Below are positions 4,977 to 6,254 of a stretch of DNA of 6,254 nt, piece by piece (position 1 is the stretch's first letter; every line of letters starts with the position of its first letter). The translations under genes were made by a program, and so were the position numbers. The DNA lies in assembly GCA_030145265.1 (NCBI GenBank), contig JAQYWA010000128.1, positions 1-6,254 on the forward strand, in the 5' to 3' direction. The notes below the pieces were generated by a model that was not told the DNA's origin, did no database searches, and was given only the letters and a program-made list of their open reading frames with translations. Source of the DNA: Desulfuromonas sp. Its GTDB lineage: Bacteria; Desulfobacterota; Desulfuromonadia; Desulfuromonadales; Trichloromonadaceae.

Positions 4977-6215
4977 TCAAGGACTGCCGGATGACCCCTT
5001 CCTGAGCACCGTCTCCACCACCACGTTCGCATGCAGAGTCCGGTGTACCGGGCATTTTTCCGCAATCTCTAGTAATTTCTGCCGCTGCTCGTCGCTCAGC
5101 TCGCCGATCAGTTCCAGTTCTCGCTCGAACCGGTCGATCTTGCCGGTTTTGTTTTCGCAGTGCTCGCAGTCTTCAGCATGGATCTTGGCGTGGCGCAGGC
5201 GGACCAGCGCATCCTGAAGCGGCCACCCCTTGTGCCGGGCGTACATCTGCACGGTCATGCTGGTGCAGGCGCCGAGGGAGGCGAGCAGGTAATCGTAGGG
5301 AGAGGGGCCGCGGTTGGTGCCGCCGTAAGAAATCGGTTCGTCGGCGACCAGGGCGTGTCCGTTGACGAACAGGTCGGTGAAAAATCCTTCCGGTCCGGTG
5401 CGGACGGTAACGCGGTTGTCGATGATCTCAAGGTGGCTTTCGGACTCTAGGGCGGTGTCGAGGTAACGGCGGACCCAGGCGCCGATCATCTCTCCGGCAT
5501 AGCGGGCGTCCTCTTTGTGGGAGAGGAGATGGTCGGCGGGGTCGAGGGTGATGAAGCTCTTCGGGTGGCGTGCCGCCTGGTATATTTTGGCGGCGTTGTC
5601 GATGCCGACGATCAGGTCGCGCGGCGAGTGTAGCACCAGCAGGGCCGCCTTGAGTCCGGCGATGGACTGGCCGGTGGCATGCTGGCCCAGATCGTCGAAA
5701 AAGGCCTTTTTCAGGGTGTAGGGGCGTCCTCCGAGTTCTACTTGGGCTTCGCCGTTTTTCTCAACTTCTTGTTGAACATCTCCAATCTGACGGGTCAGGT
5801 GGGCGGGATCGAAAGGGGCGCCGATGGTGACCACCGCCGCAGTCGAGGGGATTCTGCCTGCTGCCTGCAGCACCGCGGTGCCGCCGAGGGAATGGCCGAT
5901 CAGGATCTGTGGACCCTGGTATTCGCGGGCCATGTAGTCGGCGGCAGCGACCAGGTCTTCGATCTCGCTGGAAAAGGTGGTGGCCGAAAAATCGCCGCCG
6001 CTGTCGCCGATGCCGGTGAAGTCGAAGCGCAGCACGGCGATGCGCTGACGCACCAGGGCGAGGGAGATGCTGGCTGCGGCCTTGATGTTTTTGCTGCAGG
6101 TGAAGCAGTGGGCGAACAGGGCCCAGGCCAGTGGCTGCTCGTCCTCGGGCAGGTCGAGCAGGCCGGCCAGTTCGATCCCGGCGGTGTTGGTGAAGGTCAC
6201 CTTTCGCTGTTTCAT
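4977..6215 (-). CDS. Alpha/beta hydrolase fused to OsmC-family thiol peroxidase domain
   Basis: A 412-residue cytosolic protein with no signal peptide. Residues 1-253 are an alpha/beta hydrolase: an FAHCFTCSKN segment (34-43) in the oxyanion region, RFDFTGIGDSGG (63-74), the nucleophile elbow GHSLGG with Ser109, an acid Asp200 in HSPRD, and His229 in PADH, which together make a full catalytic triad. Residues about 258-405 are an OsmC/Ohr-like domain with Cys317 in LGACTSMT and Cys388 in EKCPVHRTL, matching the peroxidatic and resolving cysteines that reduce organic peroxides in OsmC/Ohr proteins. A Cys350-x-x-Cys353 pair precedes the second cysteine, as I recall for this fused family. The fusion is a known architecture; its substrate is unknown to me. 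The ATG at 6213-6215 is supported by AGGGAGA five bases upstream. The gene is complete. It is separated from the efflux operon by about 390 bases and seems an independent unit for oxidative or electrophile defence. Confidence 0.93.
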   Translation of the reverse strand: MKQRKVTFTNTAGIELAGLLDLPEDEQPLAWALFAHCFTCSKNIKAAASISLALVRQRIAVLRFDFTGIGDSGGDFSATTFSSEIEDLVAAADYMAREYQGPQILIGHSLGGTAVLQAAGRIPSTAAVVTIGAPFDPAHLTRQIGDVQQEVEKNGEAQVELGGRPYTLKKAFFDDLGQHATGQSIAGLKAALLVLHSPRDLIVGIDNAAKIYQAARHPKSFITLDPADHLLSHKEDARYAGEMIGAWVRRYLDTALESESHLEIIDNRVTVRTGPEGFFTDLFVNGHALVADEPISYGGTNRGPSPYDYLLASLGACTSMTVQMYARHKGWPLQDALVRLRHAKIHAEDCEHCENKTGKIDRFERELELIGELSDEQRQKLLEIAEKCPVHRTLHANVVVETVLRKGSSGSP

Positions 6216-6254
6216 AATGTTCTCCCTTGTTCGCCGGGGCTTTTATTGGGGGTC
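6216..6254 (-). promoter_or_regulatory. Leader of the hydrolase-OsmC gene with its ribosome-binding site
   Basis: AGGGAGA (plus-strand 6221-6227) sits five bases before the ATG. The rest of this short edge shows no recognisable promoter pair, which may lie outside the window. Confidence 0.6.

Overview
The window reads as a chromosomal stretch from a high-GC Gram-negative bacterium. An outer-membrane factor, a periplasmic adaptor and an RND pump are all present. A deltaproteobacterium of the Desulfuromonas/Geobacter/Pelobacter type is my best guess, because the small secreted protein that opens the operon resembles short proteins I associate with metal-efflux operons in that group. This placement is inference. 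All real genes lie on the minus strand; the long plus-strand reading frames are antisense shadows of high-GC coding sequence.

From 4584 down to 1 there is one transcription unit for heavy-metal efflux. A sigma70-like promoter (4555-4584) precedes a small exported Cys/His protein with a TTG start (4057-4524). It is followed by a CzcC-type outer-membrane factor (2663-3970), a CzcB-type adaptor (1269-2666) and the first 418 residues of a CzcA-type RND pump (1-1256, running off the window). czcC and czcB overlap by ATGA. czcB ends 12 nt before czcA, and its stop codon overlaps the czcA ribosome-binding site. In a working system the three Czc proteins would form a channel moving divalent metal ions from the periplasm or cytoplasm to the outside.

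The most striking feature is that czcB is broken: a single in-frame TAG at codon 228 (1983-1985) divides an otherwise intact 465-codon adaptor in the middle of its helical hairpin. Unless the codon is suppressed or is a sequence error, the pump has no adaptor from this locus. A second oddity is a perfect 33-bp tandem duplication (4196-4265) that adds 11 residues to the small secreted protein.

The stretch 4585-4976 carries no gene. It is lower in GC than its flanks and contains two hairpins (4648-4665 and 4672-4703) that look like a degenerate copy of a dispersed palindromic repeat. Beyond it, 4977-6215 encodes a separate two-domain protein, an alpha/beta hydrolase fused to an OsmC-type thiol peroxidase domain, probably for peroxide or electrophile defence. 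It has no evident functional link to the efflux operon beyond a shared stress theme.
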